Shown: positions 50,823-60,700, counted from the stretch's first letter. The stretch: 64,000 nucleotides of DNA from Gammaproteobacteria bacterium (GCA_028819075.1 JAPPMM010000043.1:186001-250000), one strand, 5' to 3'. The notes: generated by a model from the letters alone, not told the origin. Translations and numbers: made by a program.

Positions 50823-53800
50823 ATGAGCGGCGGCATCCAGCGCCGGGACTTCCTGCGGGTGGTGGGCGCATCGGGGGCCGGGGCCACCATGTTCGGCTGC
50901 TCCACCGAGAACGTGGAGAAGCTCATCCCGTACGTGGTCCCACCCGAGGAGATCACGCCGGGGGTCGCGACCTGGTACGCATCCGTGTGTGGAGAATGCC
51001 CCGCCGGGTGCGGCATCTGGGTGCGCACGCGCGAGGGGCGCGCGGTGAAGATCGAGGGCAACCCCGAGCATCCCGTGTCGGGAGGCGCGTTGTGCGCGCG
51101 CGGGCATTCGGCCCTGCAGGGCCTTTACAACCCCGATCGTCTCACGGGCCCGATGGTGCGCGACGGGGACGGCTTCGCGCCCGTCAGTTGGGAGGACGCC
51201 GAGGCGCAGCTCGTCGAGCGGCTGGGCGCGGCGGGCGGGAACGCGCTGCTCGTCACCGGGAGCGACGGAGGAGCGCTCGGCCACCTCTTCGATCGCTTCG
51301 CGGAGGTGACCGGCGGTACGCGCGTGGAGTACGAGGCGCTGTCGGAAGCCCCGCTGCGCGCGGCTGCGCGCATCGCCTTCGGACGCGATGTGGTTCCCGC
51401 CTACGACTTCGAAGCGGCCCGCTTCCTGCTTTCCTTCGGCGCCGATTTTCTCGAGACCTGGCTGTCGCCGACGGCTTACGGGCGGGGCTTCGCCCGCACC
51501 AGCGCCATCGACCCGATGGGCTCCAAGGGACGCTTCGTCTTCGTGGCGCCCCGGCTCTCGCTCACGGGCCAGAACGCCGATGAGTGGTTCCCCATCCGTG
51601 CGGGATCGGAGGCTTCCGTCGCGCTCGCCATGGCCGCGGTGATCGCGGGCGACGGGGCCGACGCGGGCCCGTACGCGGATCTGCTGGCCGGTTTCGACCT
51701 GGACGCGGCGGCGAATGCCGCGGGGCTCTCGACCGAGGAGATCGCCGATCTCGCTCGGCGCTTCGTGGCCGAAGGGCCCGGGCTGGCGCTGGGTCCCGGC
51801 GTGAGCGGACAGCACCGGGGCGCCACCGGCGCCAACCTGGCGGTGCTGGTGCTCAACCACGTCGCGGGCAACATCGGCCGCTCCGTGCACCTGGCCAGTC
51901 CGGACCAGGCGGCCGCGTCCCCGTCGTACGCGTCGCTCGAGTCGGCCATGAGCTCGATGCGGGCGGGGCAGGTCGCGGTCGCGCTGGTTCACAGCGCCAA
52001 CCCGGCCTATTCGCTGCCGCCCGCCGCAGGCTTCGCGGAGGCGTTCGGGGCCGTGCCGTTCAAGGTGTCCTTCGCGTCGGCACTCGACGAGACGGCACAC
52101 CTCGCCGATCTGGTGCTGCCCGACACCCATCCGCTCGAGTCGTGGGGAGACTCGCACCCCCGCCCGGGCGTGCACGCGCTGCGGCAACCGGTCATGAGGC
52201 CGGTTCCGCTGTTCGATGCCCGCGCCACCGGAGACGTGCTGCTCTCGGCGGCGACCGCCCTCGGCCAGGACCTGGGCGCCGGCGACTTCCAGGAGTATGT
52301 GCGCGCCCGCTGGCAGGAGATGGGGCTCGCGGGAGACGACGACTTCGACGGCTTCTGGCGCGAGGCCCTGCGCAGGGGCGTGGTCTTGTCGGAGACCGAC
52401 GGGGAAGAGGCCGCCGCTGAGCTGCTCGCACCGGATCCCGCGGTCGGGTTCGACGTGCCCTCCCTGGACGGCGACGACGACGGACTGGCGCTGGTCGTGT
52501 ACCCGTCGTCCCGCTTCGGGGACGGACGCCAGGCCAACCGCTCGTGGATGCAGGAGCTCCCCGACCCGGTGAGCAAGATCACCTGGCATTCGTGGCTGGA
52601 GCTGCACCCCGCCACGGCCGAGCGACACGAGCTCCGCGAAGGCGATGTCGTGCGCGTGAGTTCGCCGCACGGCCAGGTGGAACTGCCAGTATGGCCCTAC
52701 GCGGGGGTGCGCGAGGACGTCGCCGCGATCGCCATGGGCGGCGGACACACTGGCTACGGGCGCTTCGCCGATGGCAACGGCGTGAACCCGATGGCACTGC
52801 TCCCGGCCGAGTCCGAGGAGCCCTCCGGGGGGATGGTCCATCTCGCCACCCGGGTTGCGGTCGAAGCGACCGGGGAGTGGCGCAAGCTCGCGAGCATCCA
52901 CGGTTCGGGACATACCCAGGAAGACCGCAACATCGCGCCCGCGGTCGCGCTCGCCGACGTCGGCCAAGCCGAGGAGGAGCACGACGAGCACGCGCTCTAC
53001 GAGCTGCAGGAAGTCGGGGGATTCGTCCCCGTTCCCGCGGATGGGGAGCCCGGCGATTTCCCGCTCCCGGGAGCCCGTCACGGCGAATACGACCCGGAGA
53101 CCACCCCGCGCTGGGCGATGGCCATCGACCTGGACAAGTGCACCGGATGCAGCGCCTGCGTCACTGCCTGCCAGGCCGAGAACAACGTCCCCGTGGTCGG
53201 TGAGCAGGAGCTTCTCATGGGCCGCGACATCCAGTGGATGCGCATCGAGAACTACTTCGAGACGGTTGACGCGTCGCACGCGGGCCCGGTGGACGTGCGC
53301 TTCACGCCCATGCTCTGCCAGCACTGCGGCAACGCTCCCTGTGAGCCGGTGTGCCCGGTGTTCGCGGCCTACCACACGCCCGACGGACTGAACGCGCAGG
53401 TCTACAACCGCTGCGTCGGTACCCGCTACTGCGCCAACAACTGCCCCTACAAGGTCCGCGTCTTCAACTGGTACGAGTATTCGGACGTGCCCGAGCCCCT
53501 GAACTGGCAGTACAACCCGGACGTCACCGTGCGGGGCGAGGGGGTCATGGAGAAATGCACCTTCTGCGTCCAGCGGATCCGCGACGTGGAGAACCGGGCG
53601 GTGCTGGAGGGACGCGCCGTCCCCGACGGGGAAGTCGTGACGGCGTGCCAGCAGAGCTGTCCGGCCGAGGCCATCGTTTTCGGCAACATCCGGGATCCCA
53701 ACTCGCGCGTGGCCCAGGTCACCGCGAGCGAGCGCTCGTACCGGGTGCTCGACGACCTGATCAACACGCAGCCGGCGGTCACCTACCAGCGGAAGGTGAC

Positions 53801-53831
53801 ATTCCACGAACCGGCGGCGGCGGGACACTAG
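50823..53831 (+). CDS. actB: Alternative Complex III subunit B, molybdopterin-like and Fe-S protein
   Basis: 1002 residues from ATG 50823 (50748 is an alternative that adds a charged stretch). A twin-arginine start QRRDFLR with Cys after FGC suggests Tat export and possible lipidation. The first 700 residues resemble molybdoenzyme catalytic subunits but serve as a scaffold without cofactor in ActB. The C-terminal part carries four Cys groups (CTGCSACVTAC, CQHCGNAPCEPVCP, CVGTRYCANNCP, CTFCVQRI with CQQSCP) for one 3Fe-4S and three 4Fe-4S clusters. It links the quinol site in ActC to ActA. Confidence 0.94.
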   Translation: MSGGIQRRDFLRVVGASGAGATMFGCSTENVEKLIPYVVPPEEITPGVATWYASVCGECPAGCGIWVRTREGRAVKIEGNPEHPVSGGALCARGHSALQGLYNPDRLTGPMVRDGDGFAPVSWEDAEAQLVERLGAAGGNALLVTGSDGGALGHLFDRFAEVTGGTRVEYEALSEAPLRAAARIAFGRDVVPAYDFEAARFLLSFGADFLETWLSPTAYGRGFARTSAIDPMGSKGRFVFVAPRLSLTGQNADEWFPIRAGSEASVALAMAAVIAGDGADAGPYADLLAGFDLDAAANAAGLSTEEIADLARRFVAEGPGLALGPGVSGQHRGATGANLAVLVLNHVAGNIGRSVHLASPDQAAASPSYASLESAMSSMRAGQVAVALVHSANPAYSLPPAAGFAEAFGAVPFKVSFASALDETAHLADLVLPDTHPLESWGDSHPRPGVHALRQPVMRPVPLFDARATGDVLLSAATALGQDLGAGDFQEYVRARWQEMGLAGDDDFDGFWREALRRGVVLSETDGEEAAAELLAPDPAVGFDVPSLDGDDDGLALVVYPSSRFGDGRQANRSWMQELPDPVSKITWHSWLELHPATAERHELREGDVVRVSSPHGQVELPVWPYAGVREDVAAIAMGGGHTGYGRFADGNGVNPMALLPAESEEPSGGMVHLATRVAVEATGEWRKLASIHGSGHTQEDRNIAPAVALADVGQAEEEHDEHALYELQEVGGFVPVPADGEPGDFPLPGARHGEYDPETTPRWAMAIDLDKCTGCSACVTACQAENNVPVVGEQELLMGRDIQWMRIENYFETVDASHAGPVDVRFTPMLCQHCGNAPCEPVCPVFAAYHTPDGLNAQVYNRCVGTRYCANNCPYKVRVFNWYEYSDVPEPLNWQYNPDVTVRGEGVMEKCTFCVQRIRDVENRAVLEGRAVPDGEVVTACQQSCPAEAIVFGNIRDPNSRVAQVTASERSYRVLDDLINTQPAVTYQRKVTFHEPAAAGH

Positions 53832-53883
53832 AAGCAGGGCGCCCTCCGGCCCGCTGGCCGGCGAACACGCGTCCAGGAGAAGG

Positions 53884-55260
53884 ATGGCGACAGCGACGGA
53901 AGCACCCCGCGGCGCGGTAGCCCACCCGGATGTCGGGTCCTACCAGCAGGTCAACGAAGACGTCCTCAAGATTCTGGGGCGTCCCGGGCGCGGCTGGTGG
54001 ATCCTGTTCGGGCTGGCTTCGCTGGGGCTGGCCGTGTTCGCGGGCTCGTGGGCGAACCAGATCATCAACGGGATCGGCCTCTCGGGGCTGAACTCGCCGA
54101 TCGGGTGGGGCGCCTACATCACCACGTTCGTCTTCTGGGTCGGCATCGCCCACTCGGGCACCCTCATCTCCGCCATCCTCTTCCTCTTCCGCGCGCCCTG
54201 GCGGCAGTCCGTCTACCGGCTCGCCGAGGCGATGACGGTGTTCGCGGTCATGACCGCCGGCCTGTTCCCGCTGATTCACGTAGGCCGCGTATGGCACGCG
54301 TACTGGCTCATCCCCTATCCCAACTCGCGCTTCCTCTGGCCCAACTTCAAGTCGCCCCTGGTGTGGGACGTCTTCGCGGTCACGACCTACTTCACCGTGT
54401 CCGCCGTCTTCTTCTACCTGGGGACCATCCCGGATCTGGCCGCGGCGCGCGACCAGGCCCGCGGGCTGCGCAAGAAGTTCTACAGCGTCGTGTCGCTGGG
54501 ATGGCGCGGAACCGACAGCGAGTGGCACCACTTCGGCAAGGCCTACATCTTCCTCGCCGCGCTGGCCACCCCGCTGGTGCTGTCGGTGCACTCGGTGGTG
54601 TCGTGGGACTTCGCCATGGGCATCGTGCCCGGCTGGCACGCCACCATCTTCGCGCCCTACTTCGTCGCGGGCGCCATCTTCTCGGGCGTCGCCATGGTGA
54701 TTACCCTGGCCGTGCCGATGAGGAAGTTTTTCGGGCTGGAGGCCTACCTCACCAACAAGCACTTCGACGCGCTGGCCAAGCTGTGCCTGCTGACCTCGCT
54801 GATCGTGCTGTACGCCTACCTGACCGAGTTCTTCATGGCCTGGTACTCCGGCGAGCCTCCCGAGCGCGGCGTGTTCTGGAACCGTTTGTTCGGCCCCTAC
54901 TGGTGGGCGACGTGGACCATGCTGGTCTGTAACGGCATGGTGCCCATTCTGCTGTGGTTCAAAAGGGTGCGGCGCTCCATCGCGGCCTTGTTCGTGATCT
55001 CGATCTTCGTCAACATCGGCATGTGGTTCGAGCGCTTCGTGATCATCGTGACTTCGCTGTCGCACGAGTACGAGCCGTTCGCCTGGGGAATGTACCGCCC
55101 CTCGATCACCGAAATGGGCATCGTGCTGGGCAGCTTCGGGTGGTTCTGCTTCTGGTTCCTGCTCTTCACCCGGCTGTTGCCGCCGGTGGCCATCGCGGAA
55201 CTGAAGGAAGTGCTCCCGGCCCCGCTCCGTTCCCGCGCCCGCAAGGAGGCCGCCCGATGA
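53884..55260 (+). CDS. actC: Alternative Complex III subunit C, NrfD-like quinol-binding membrane protein
   Basis: 458 residues with about ten helices. SYQQVNEDVLKIL precedes the first helix; GLFPLIHVGRVWHAYWL and WDFAMGIVPGWHATIFAPYFV are the conserved NrfD/ActC blocks, with His and Asp residues placed for quinol binding and proton transfer. It follows actB after 52 nt and overlaps actD by 4 nt (ATGA). It is the likely quinol oxidation site. Confidence 0.94.
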   Translation: MATATEAPRGAVAHPDVGSYQQVNEDVLKILGRPGRGWWILFGLASLGLAVFAGSWANQIINGIGLSGLNSPIGWGAYITTFVFWVGIAHSGTLISAILFLFRAPWRQSVYRLAEAMTVFAVMTAGLFPLIHVGRVWHAYWLIPYPNSRFLWPNFKSPLVWDVFAVTTYFTVSAVFFYLGTIPDLAAARDQARGLRKKFYSVVSLGWRGTDSEWHHFGKAYIFLAALATPLVLSVHSVVSWDFAMGIVPGWHATIFAPYFVAGAIFSGVAMVITLAVPMRKFFGLEAYLTNKHFDALAKLCLLTSLIVLYAYLTEFFMAWYSGEPPERGVFWNRLFGPYWWATWTMLVCNGMVPILLWFKRVRRSIAALFVISIFVNIGMWFERFVIIVTSLSHEYEPFAWGMYRPSITEMGIVLGSFGWFCFWFLLFTRLLPPVAIAELKEVLPAPLRSRARKEAAR

Positions 55261-55781
55261 GCGCGCAAGCCGGTCTTCTGGCTTCGTTCGACTACCTCGA
55301 CGGGGCGGTGGACGCCGTCAAGGCGCTGCGCAAGTCGGGATTCAGCAAGATCATCGCCTATTCCCCGCTTCCCGAGCATCATCTGGAGGAAGCGCTGGGG
55401 TACGACCAGAGTCCGGTGCGCGTGTTCGCGCTGGTGGGAGGGCTGACCGGCGCCGCGACCGGGTTCGCGTTCACCACCTGGACGTCGATGGACTGGCCGC
55501 TGGTAACGGGCGGCAAGCCCATCGTGTCGATCCCGGCGTACTTCATCATCGCATTCGAGCTGGCGGTGCTGTTCGGTGCGCTCGCCACGGTCATCGGCGT
55601 CTTCATCAACGCGAAGCTCCCCCGGCTGCGCCCGCCCGTGGTCTACGATCCCGGGTTCAGCGGCGGACGCTTCGGAATCCACGTGAGCGCGCCCGCCGAC
55701 CGCATCGAGGAAGCCCGCCGGATCCTCACTGGCAGCGGCCCGGCCGAACTCACCGAAGAACCCGCCCCGTCCCATGGCTGA
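55257..55781 (+). CDS. actD: Alternative Complex III subunit D
   Basis: 174 residues with two helices (about 58-78 and 93-115). The cytosolic start GLLASFDYLDGAVDAVKALR-x-SGF and the WPLVTGGKPIVSIPAYFIIAFEL block define the ActD (DUF3341) family. It overlaps actC by 4 nt and actE by 8 nt. It is a structural subunit without cofactors. Confidence 0.92.
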   Translation: MSAQAGLLASFDYLDGAVDAVKALRKSGFSKIIAYSPLPEHHLEEALGYDQSPVRVFALVGGLTGAATGFAFTTWTSMDWPLVTGGKPIVSIPAYFIIAFELAVLFGALATVIGVFINAKLPRLRPPVVYDPGFSGGRFGIHVSAPADRIEEARRILTGSGPAELTEEPAPSHG

Positions 55782-56409
55782 CCGACCTCGCTCGCGCACC
55801 CCCGTCCGCTTCGTCGCGGCCGCCCTGCTGGCCGGGCTCGTGAGCGCGTGCTCGCCCTTCGACGACCTCATGGTGCAGATCTTCGGGCGCAGCATGCGCG
55901 ACCAGCGCTCGTTCGACCCCTACGAGAACACGCTGCTGCCGCCGGAGGGCTCGGTTCCCTTCTCGGCCGGCAACTTCTCCGCCGGTCCGGGCCAGGTATC
56001 ACTGGGGCAGCCGGATCCGGCGGCCGAGATGCCGCCGTTCTTCACGGCGACGGAAGTCCTTACGCAGGCTCCGGTGGTGATGGAGATGGCGAACCCGGTG
56101 GAGGCCACGGCTGAATCGCTCGCGCGCGGCGAGAGGCTCTACAACCGCTTCTGCGCTCCGTGCCACAGCGTGGACGGGGTGGGCGCGAACGCCGCCATCG
56201 CCCCGCTGCATCCCATGGTTCCCCTGTTCAACCTGTCGAGCGCGGCCACCGCGATCCGTCCCGATGGGTACATGTACGGCGTCATTCGCGTCGGGCGGGG
56301 ACTGATGCCCGCCTACGGACACCAGATTCCGCACTACGACCGCTGGCACATCGTCAATCACATTCGCCAGCTGCAGGCGCAGGCGGGCAACCCGCCCCCG
56401 GGGGAGTAG
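55774..56409 (+). CDS. actE: Alternative Complex III subunit E, monohaem cytochrome c lipoprotein
   Basis: 211 residues. The signal peptide ends LVSAC (Cys26), a lipobox, so the protein is anchored at the periplasmic face. A single CAPCH haem motif and a late LMPAYGH Met/His segment complete a class I cytochrome c. DMVQ-like and FDPYENT blocks are typical of ActE. It overlaps actD by 8 nt and is followed by actF after 4 nt. Confidence 0.92.
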   Translation: MADRPRSRTPVRFVAAALLAGLVSACSPFDDLMVQIFGRSMRDQRSFDPYENTLLPPEGSVPFSAGNFSAGPGQVSLGQPDPAAEMPPFFTATEVLTQAPVVMEMANPVEATAESLARGERLYNRFCAPCHSVDGVGANAAIAPLHPMVPLFNLSSAATAIRPDGYMYGVIRVGRGLMPAYGHQIPHYDRWHIVNHIRQLQAQAGNPPPGE

Positions 56410-56413
56410 CGGC

Positions 56414-57712
56414 ATGGCCCACATCCACGTCCCGGCCGACATCCCGGTTCGCCATCTGGAGCGCTCCCGGGGCTTCTCGATGTTCTGCGGGGCCCTCTTC
56501 CTGGTCGGCGTGATCTCGCTCTTCGTGCTCCGCGCCGCCGATCCCGCGCGCGCCGAGCAGGCCTACTCGGCCAATTGGCTCTTCTTCTTCGCCGTCGCCG
56601 AGGGCGCGATGCTCCTGTGCGCGGTGACCACCATCGTGAAGGCCAAGTGGAACTGGTCGGTGCGCCGCGTGAGCCTCGCCTTCGCCGCCTACCTGCCGAT
56701 CGCGTTCATCCTTTTCCTGCCCATGCTGGGTCTCCGGGAATCGTACTTCCCGTGGATCGAAGCGATGGAGTCGGATCCCATCGTGCAGGCGAAGGCCGCG
56801 TACCTGAACATCCCGTTCCTGGTCGCGCGCAACGTGGCCGGGCTGCTGCTGCTGATCGGGCTGAGCCTCTACCTGGCGTATCAGGCCGTGCGTCCGGACA
56901 TGGGGCTGGTCGAGCGCGGCGGTGATGCGGGCCGGGAACGCTGGCGTGCGAGCCTTACGTCGGACTGGATGGGGCAGGAAGCCGAGGAAACCGCGAGCGC
57001 CCGCCGCATGGGCCGGGTGGCCCCCGCCTTCATCCTGGTCTACGCCGCCGTGATGAGCATGGTGGTCTACGACTTTGCCATGTCGCTCGAGCCCCACTGG
57101 TTCTCCACCATCTTCGGAGCCTGGTACTTCATGGGCGGCTTCTGGGGGGGGATCGCCTCCACCGCCCTCATCGTCGTGCTGCTGAAGCGCCGCCACGCGG
57201 ATCTGAATCGGCTGATGGGCCTCCAGCAGATGCACGACCTGGGCAAGCTGACCTTCGCCTTCTGCGTGTTCTGGACCTACATCTTCTTCGCCCAGTACAT
57301 CGTCATCTGGTACGGAAAGCTGCCGTGGGAACAGGCGTGGGTCATACACCGGACCAACGAGACCTGGGGACCGTTCGCGCTCGCGCTGGTGCTGATGTGC
57401 TTCGTGATCCCCTTCGCGGGACTCATCGGGCGCCGGCCCAAGATGAACCCGGTGATCCTCGCCAGCTTCGTCTGCGTCATCCTGGCGGGGCTCTGGCTGG
57501 AGCACCACCTGCTGATCGCGCCTTCCCTGCGGCTCGAAGGGCCGACCATCGGGCTCTGGGAGGGACTGGTGACGCTGGTCTTCCTGGGGCCGGTGCTTTG
57601 GAGCGTGCGCTGGTTCCTGAGCACGTTTCCGGTTGTACAGGTATGGCAGCCGCCGGAGCAGCTGGAGATGGTGGATCTGGAGGTAACCCGGGAGGAAGCG
57701 GGCGTCCGTTAG
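56414..57712 (+). CDS. actF: Alternative Complex III subunit F, membrane protein
   Basis: 432 residues with about ten helices, a distant relative of ActC. YSANWLFFFAVAEGAMLLCA, MVVYDFAMSLEPHWFSTIFGAWYF and TFAFCVFWTYIFFAQYIVIWYGKLP are characteristic. It may form the proton-translocating half of the complex, although the mechanism is debated. It ends the operon; no oxidase genes follow, unlike in many act clusters where coxBACD comes next. Confidence 0.93.
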   Translation: MAHIHVPADIPVRHLERSRGFSMFCGALFLVGVISLFVLRAADPARAEQAYSANWLFFFAVAEGAMLLCAVTTIVKAKWNWSVRRVSLAFAAYLPIAFILFLPMLGLRESYFPWIEAMESDPIVQAKAAYLNIPFLVARNVAGLLLLIGLSLYLAYQAVRPDMGLVERGGDAGRERWRASLTSDWMGQEAEETASARRMGRVAPAFILVYAAVMSMVVYDFAMSLEPHWFSTIFGAWYFMGGFWGGIASTALIVVLLKRRHADLNRLMGLQQMHDLGKLTFAFCVFWTYIFFAQYIVIWYGKLPWEQAWVIHRTNETWGPFALALVLMCFVIPFAGLIGRRPKMNPVILASFVCVILAGLWLEHHLLIAPSLRLEGPTIGLWEGLVTLVFLGPVLWSVRWFLSTFPVVQVWQPPEQLEMVDLEVTREEAGVR

Positions 57713-57758
57713 CCGGTCCGCCTCCGGAGGCGTTTCGAGGCGATGAAGTGCATTTCGT

Positions 57759-58973
57759 TTGGTTCCGGTGGCCGTTGGGGCACCCTTCTGCTCAAGGCCG
57801 CAGGAAAGCTCCAGCTCTGCCGCAGGAGCGAAGATTGCGGTTGCGTTGGCGGTGGTGGCCGCAGCGTCGTGCGCAACCGGGGAGCGTGACGTCGGCACAT
57901 CGGTCGTCTACGACTCCGCCGGCGTGACCATCATCGAGAATCCGGAGCCCGACCGACCGCTGGATGTCCAAGTCACGCCGATAGCCGATCTCATACCTCC
58001 CGACAGCGCGCTCACGGTGGTGCCCTGGGGTGTCACGACCGATGAGGCGACCGGGCGGATCTACGTCGCGGATCGACCGAATGACCGGGTCGTCGTGTTC
58101 GACGCCTCAGGAATGTATGCGGGCACCCTGGGACGGTCGGGGGAGGGGCCCGGGGAGTTTCGCAATCCCTGGGCAGTGTCCATGGATCCCTCGGGACCGC
58201 TCGTTGTGTGGGACAACGGTCGTCGCCTCCTCAGTCGCTGGTCGAGCGGAGGGGAGCTCCTGGAGGAGCTGCGTCCGGATCTGGACTTCCGGGGTCCGGA
58301 GTTCGCGGTGGGAACCGACTGGCTCGCGACCGTGACGGCCACGGGGGCGGGAATGGCGACCAGGCGCCAATTGGTCCTCCACACGGAAGGCAACACCACG
58401 ACGTTGCACGAAACAACGGCGGACATGGCCATGATGGAGATGCGCGGCGGGTCCTTTCCGGCCGAAGAGCTGTTCGCTCCCATGCACGTCTGGTCGAACC
58501 GGGGAGACTCCATCTTCTTCCTCAACGGGCCGTACTATCGTCTCGACATGAGCGTCGGCGGCTCGCTGGAGCTGAGTATCAGGCGGCCCCTGAATCCCAT
58601 TGAGGTGACACGGGAGATGGCCGTCACGAACATCGAGGAAGGTCCTGGGGCGTATGGCGACCTGATGCGCCGGAATGGCCTGGAGGCGGAGGACATCGTA
58701 GCCGCAATCGGATACGAGGAACGGATCTCGCCCGTCCTGAGCGTGACCGCTGCCCCAGGAGGACGACTTTGGGTCACCCGCACGCTTGACGGGTTCACTC
58801 CCCACGCCGTCGACGCCTTCGACGCTTCCGGAAGCTACGAGGGCACGTTCGACGCGCCCGGGATGCCGGTTGCGTTCGTGTCCGATTCCACCTTCGTGGC
58901 GATTCGGGTGGAGGAGTTCGGAGAGACGATCCTGTCACTCCAGCGGGCACGCAGGAGCGAAGGGAGCTTCTGA
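57759..58973 (+). CDS. Six-bladed beta-propeller lipoprotein
   Basis: About 404 residues. The signal region ends VAAASC, a lipobox, then VVYDSAGVTIIE and RSGEGPGEFRNP as in the paralogue at 35019-36218. The blades show regular repeats such as GRIYVADRPNDRVVVFD and GPLVVWDNGRRLLSRW. The start is uncertain: the frame opens at TTG 57759, with GTG 57768 as alternative, while the best ribosome site (GAGG before ATG 57743) is in another frame. It follows actF by 46 nt. Function unknown. Confidence 0.72.
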   Translation: MVPVAVGAPFCSRPQESSSSAAGAKIAVALAVVAAASCATGERDVGTSVVYDSAGVTIIENPEPDRPLDVQVTPIADLIPPDSALTVVPWGVTTDEATGRIYVADRPNDRVVVFDASGMYAGTLGRSGEGPGEFRNPWAVSMDPSGPLVVWDNGRRLLSRWSSGGELLEELRPDLDFRGPEFAVGTDWLATVTATGAGMATRRQLVLHTEGNTTTLHETTADMAMMEMRGGSFPAEELFAPMHVWSNRGDSIFFLNGPYYRLDMSVGGSLELSIRRPLNPIEVTREMAVTNIEEGPGAYGDLMRRNGLEAEDIVAAIGYEERISPVLSVTAAPGGRLWVTRTLDGFTPHAVDAFDASGSYEGTFDAPGMPVAFVSDSTFVAIRVEEFGETILSLQRARRSEGSF

Positions 58974-59011
58974 AGGGCGGTTGAAGCGGCAGTAGGCGCC
59001 GGCCTGGTGCC

Positions 59012-59806
59012 CTACGGGTCCCCAGCCAGGATGTGTAGCACCTGCGGGTGGAGCGCGGGATTGCTGGAGACCCCCGAACCACCGTGGATCGTGGGCTCGC
59101 CCGAAACGTCCGTGAAACACCCGCCCGCTTCGGTGAGGATCGTCAGCAGGGGTGCGGCGTCCCAGGCGGCGAGCACCGGATCGACCATGACCTGAGCGCG
59201 GCCGGTGGCCACCAGGACGTGGCCGTAGCAGTCGCCCCAGCTGCGCGTGATGCGGGCGGCGGCGGCGAGGGCTCTCCAGCCGGCTTCGCCGGCATGGCCG
59301 TGAAAGACGCTCTCGTCTGTGGTGAGCACCAGGCTCCGGTCCAGCCGATTCTCGCTTGAAACCGAGCACGGCTCGCCGTTCCAGCGGCACCCAAGGCCCT
59401 TGGCGGCCGTGACCGTCTCCCCGAGCGCAGGCAGGTGGACAACCCCTGCCACGGGCTCGCCCTCCACCTCGACGCCGATCAGCACGCCCCACAGCGGCAC
59501 TCCATGGACGAACGACTTGGTCCCGTCGATCGGGTCCAGGATCCAGCGCACGGCAGCTCCGGGAAGCACTTCGCCATGCTCTTCGCCGACGATGCCGTGA
59601 TCCGGGTAGCGTCGCCGGATCTCCGCGCGCAGCAGGCTCTCGGCTTCCCGGTCCGCGATGGTCACCGGGGTGTCGTCCGCCTTGGTTTCAACCTCGATCC
59701 GGGCGCCGAAATACCCCAGGGCGACCTTCCCGGCGGCGCGCGCGAGCTCTTCGGCCGTGCGCGCCAGGTCAGCGAGTTCGATCGGGGTTGGATGGGCAGC
59801 GTTCAT
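59012..59806 (-). CDS. Inositol-monophosphatase-family phosphatase, histidinol-phosphatase-like
   Basis: 264 residues. Metal site residues are E75/E76 in VGEEHGE, D91-PIDGT and a late AAWDAAP Asp. The RSWGDCYGHVLVATGRAQVMVDP block is closer to HisN histidinol-phosphatases than to SuhB. It would hydrolyse a small phosphate ester such as histidinol phosphate with Mg2+. The start lies inside the end of the GGDEF gene (38-nt overlap). Confidence 0.85.
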   Translation of the reverse strand: MNAAHPTPIELADLARTAEELARAAGKVALGYFGARIEVETKADDTPVTIADREAESLLRAEIRRRYPDHGIVGEEHGEVLPGAAVRWILDPIDGTKSFVHGVPLWGVLIGVEVEGEPVAGVVHLPALGETVTAAKGLGCRWNGEPCSVSSENRLDRSLVLTTDESVFHGHAGEAGWRALAAAARITRSWGDCYGHVLVATGRAQVMVDPVLAAWDAAPLLTILTEAGGCFTDVSGEPTIHGGSGVSSNPALHPQVLHILAGDP

Positions 59807-60542
59807 GGCGGAGAGCGGGGCGCGGCGGGGAGTCGGCGCTCCGCGGCGGGCGGGGAAGCCCGTGCACGCCGAGCACTTGCGCCCAAAGGTACCGAAAGCC
59901 CCGGTCCGCGGGGAGCGGTCGGGTGGCCGCGCGACGGCGGCGGAGATCCCGGTCCGCGACCGCCAGGGCGTCCTGCCAGTGATACAGGGCGGCGAGACCG
60001 AAGCTCACCGTGACGCCATGTGGCGAGAGCAACGGATGCCGCGCGACCGCCCGGGCCAGGCGGTCAGCGGCCGAGCGAACCCGGCCGGCGCTCATGTGCC
60101 CGAAGATTACGACGAACTCGTCGCCGCCCAGCCGCGCCGCAAATGGCGAACCACACATGGACTCGCGCGATTCCGATTGCCTCGAGCCGTTCGCCGAGGC
60201 CTTCGAAAGCACGGTGGCCACGGCGGTGAGCACCCGGTCGCCCTCCAGGTAGCCATGCCGGTCGTTGAAGCGCTTGAAGTCGTCCACGTCGAAGAGAACC
60301 AGAGAGAGGGGACGCAGGGCACCGGGGACCAGGACGCGATCCAGATGGAGTTCCAGATGGCGGCGATTGGGAAGCCCGGTCAGCCGGTCGGTTAGAGCCA
60401 GACGTCGATTCGCGGCTGCACTCCGTTGGATCCGGCGCAGCCTCAACTCCAACTCGCGCACGTAGCCTGCGTCGAGAAGGCAGCGCATGCCACCGCTCGT
60501 TCCCCGGGGCCGGCGGCGAACCCGGGCTGGCCTCTTCGTCAA
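59769..60542 (-). CDS. GGDEF-domain protein (diguanylate cyclase candidate)
   Basis: 257 residues. A short coiled N-terminus (RELELRLRRIQRSAAANRRLAL) leads to DRLTGLPNRR, VDDFKRFND and the intact GGDEF motif at 139-143. The upstream RxxD inhibitory site is absent. No sensory or membrane domain is seen. The motif supports c-di-GMP synthesis. The Arg/Pro-rich C-terminus overlaps the phosphatase start by 38 nt and may be a read-through tail without function. Confidence 0.82.
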   Translation of the reverse strand: MTKRPARVRRRPRGTSGGMRCLLDAGYVRELELRLRRIQRSAAANRRLALTDRLTGLPNRRHLELHLDRVLVPGALRPLSLVLFDVDDFKRFNDRHGYLEGDRVLTAVATVLSKASANGSRQSESRESMCGSPFAARLGGDEFVVIFGHMSAGRVRSAADRLARAVARHPLLSPHGVTVSFGLAALYHWQDALAVADRDLRRRRAATRPLPADRGFRYLWAQVLGVHGLPRPPRSADSPPRPALRHERCPSNPDRTR

Positions 60543-60663
60543 GCGTCCGTCTTCATGCGTCGGACTCCGGGCGATGTCCCGGGGGCGTGATCCCGCACCG
60601 GGTGTGGGCGGACGGGCGACCCAGTGAGGCTAGCGCCGCACCTCCCGGGCAGGAATGGAAGAT

Positions 60664-60682
60664 CGGGACCGATGCGGTCCCG
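60664..60682 (-). terminator. Hairpin downstream of the TrmJ-like gene
   Basis: A perfect 8-bp stem (CGGGACCG / CGGTCCCG) with an ATG loop starts 18 nt after the stop of the methyltransferase on the minus strand. The downstream strand is moderately U-rich (ATCTTCCATTCC). It is a good candidate for a rho-independent terminator. Confidence 0.55.
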
Positions 60683-60700
60683 GCTCGCGGGAAGGGCGCG

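Noticed and set aside
50637..53828. A 1063-codon open frame antisense to actB
   Set aside because: It mirrors actB in a GC-rich genome, is Arg/His/Gly-rich, has no domain signature, and actB itself is unmistakable.
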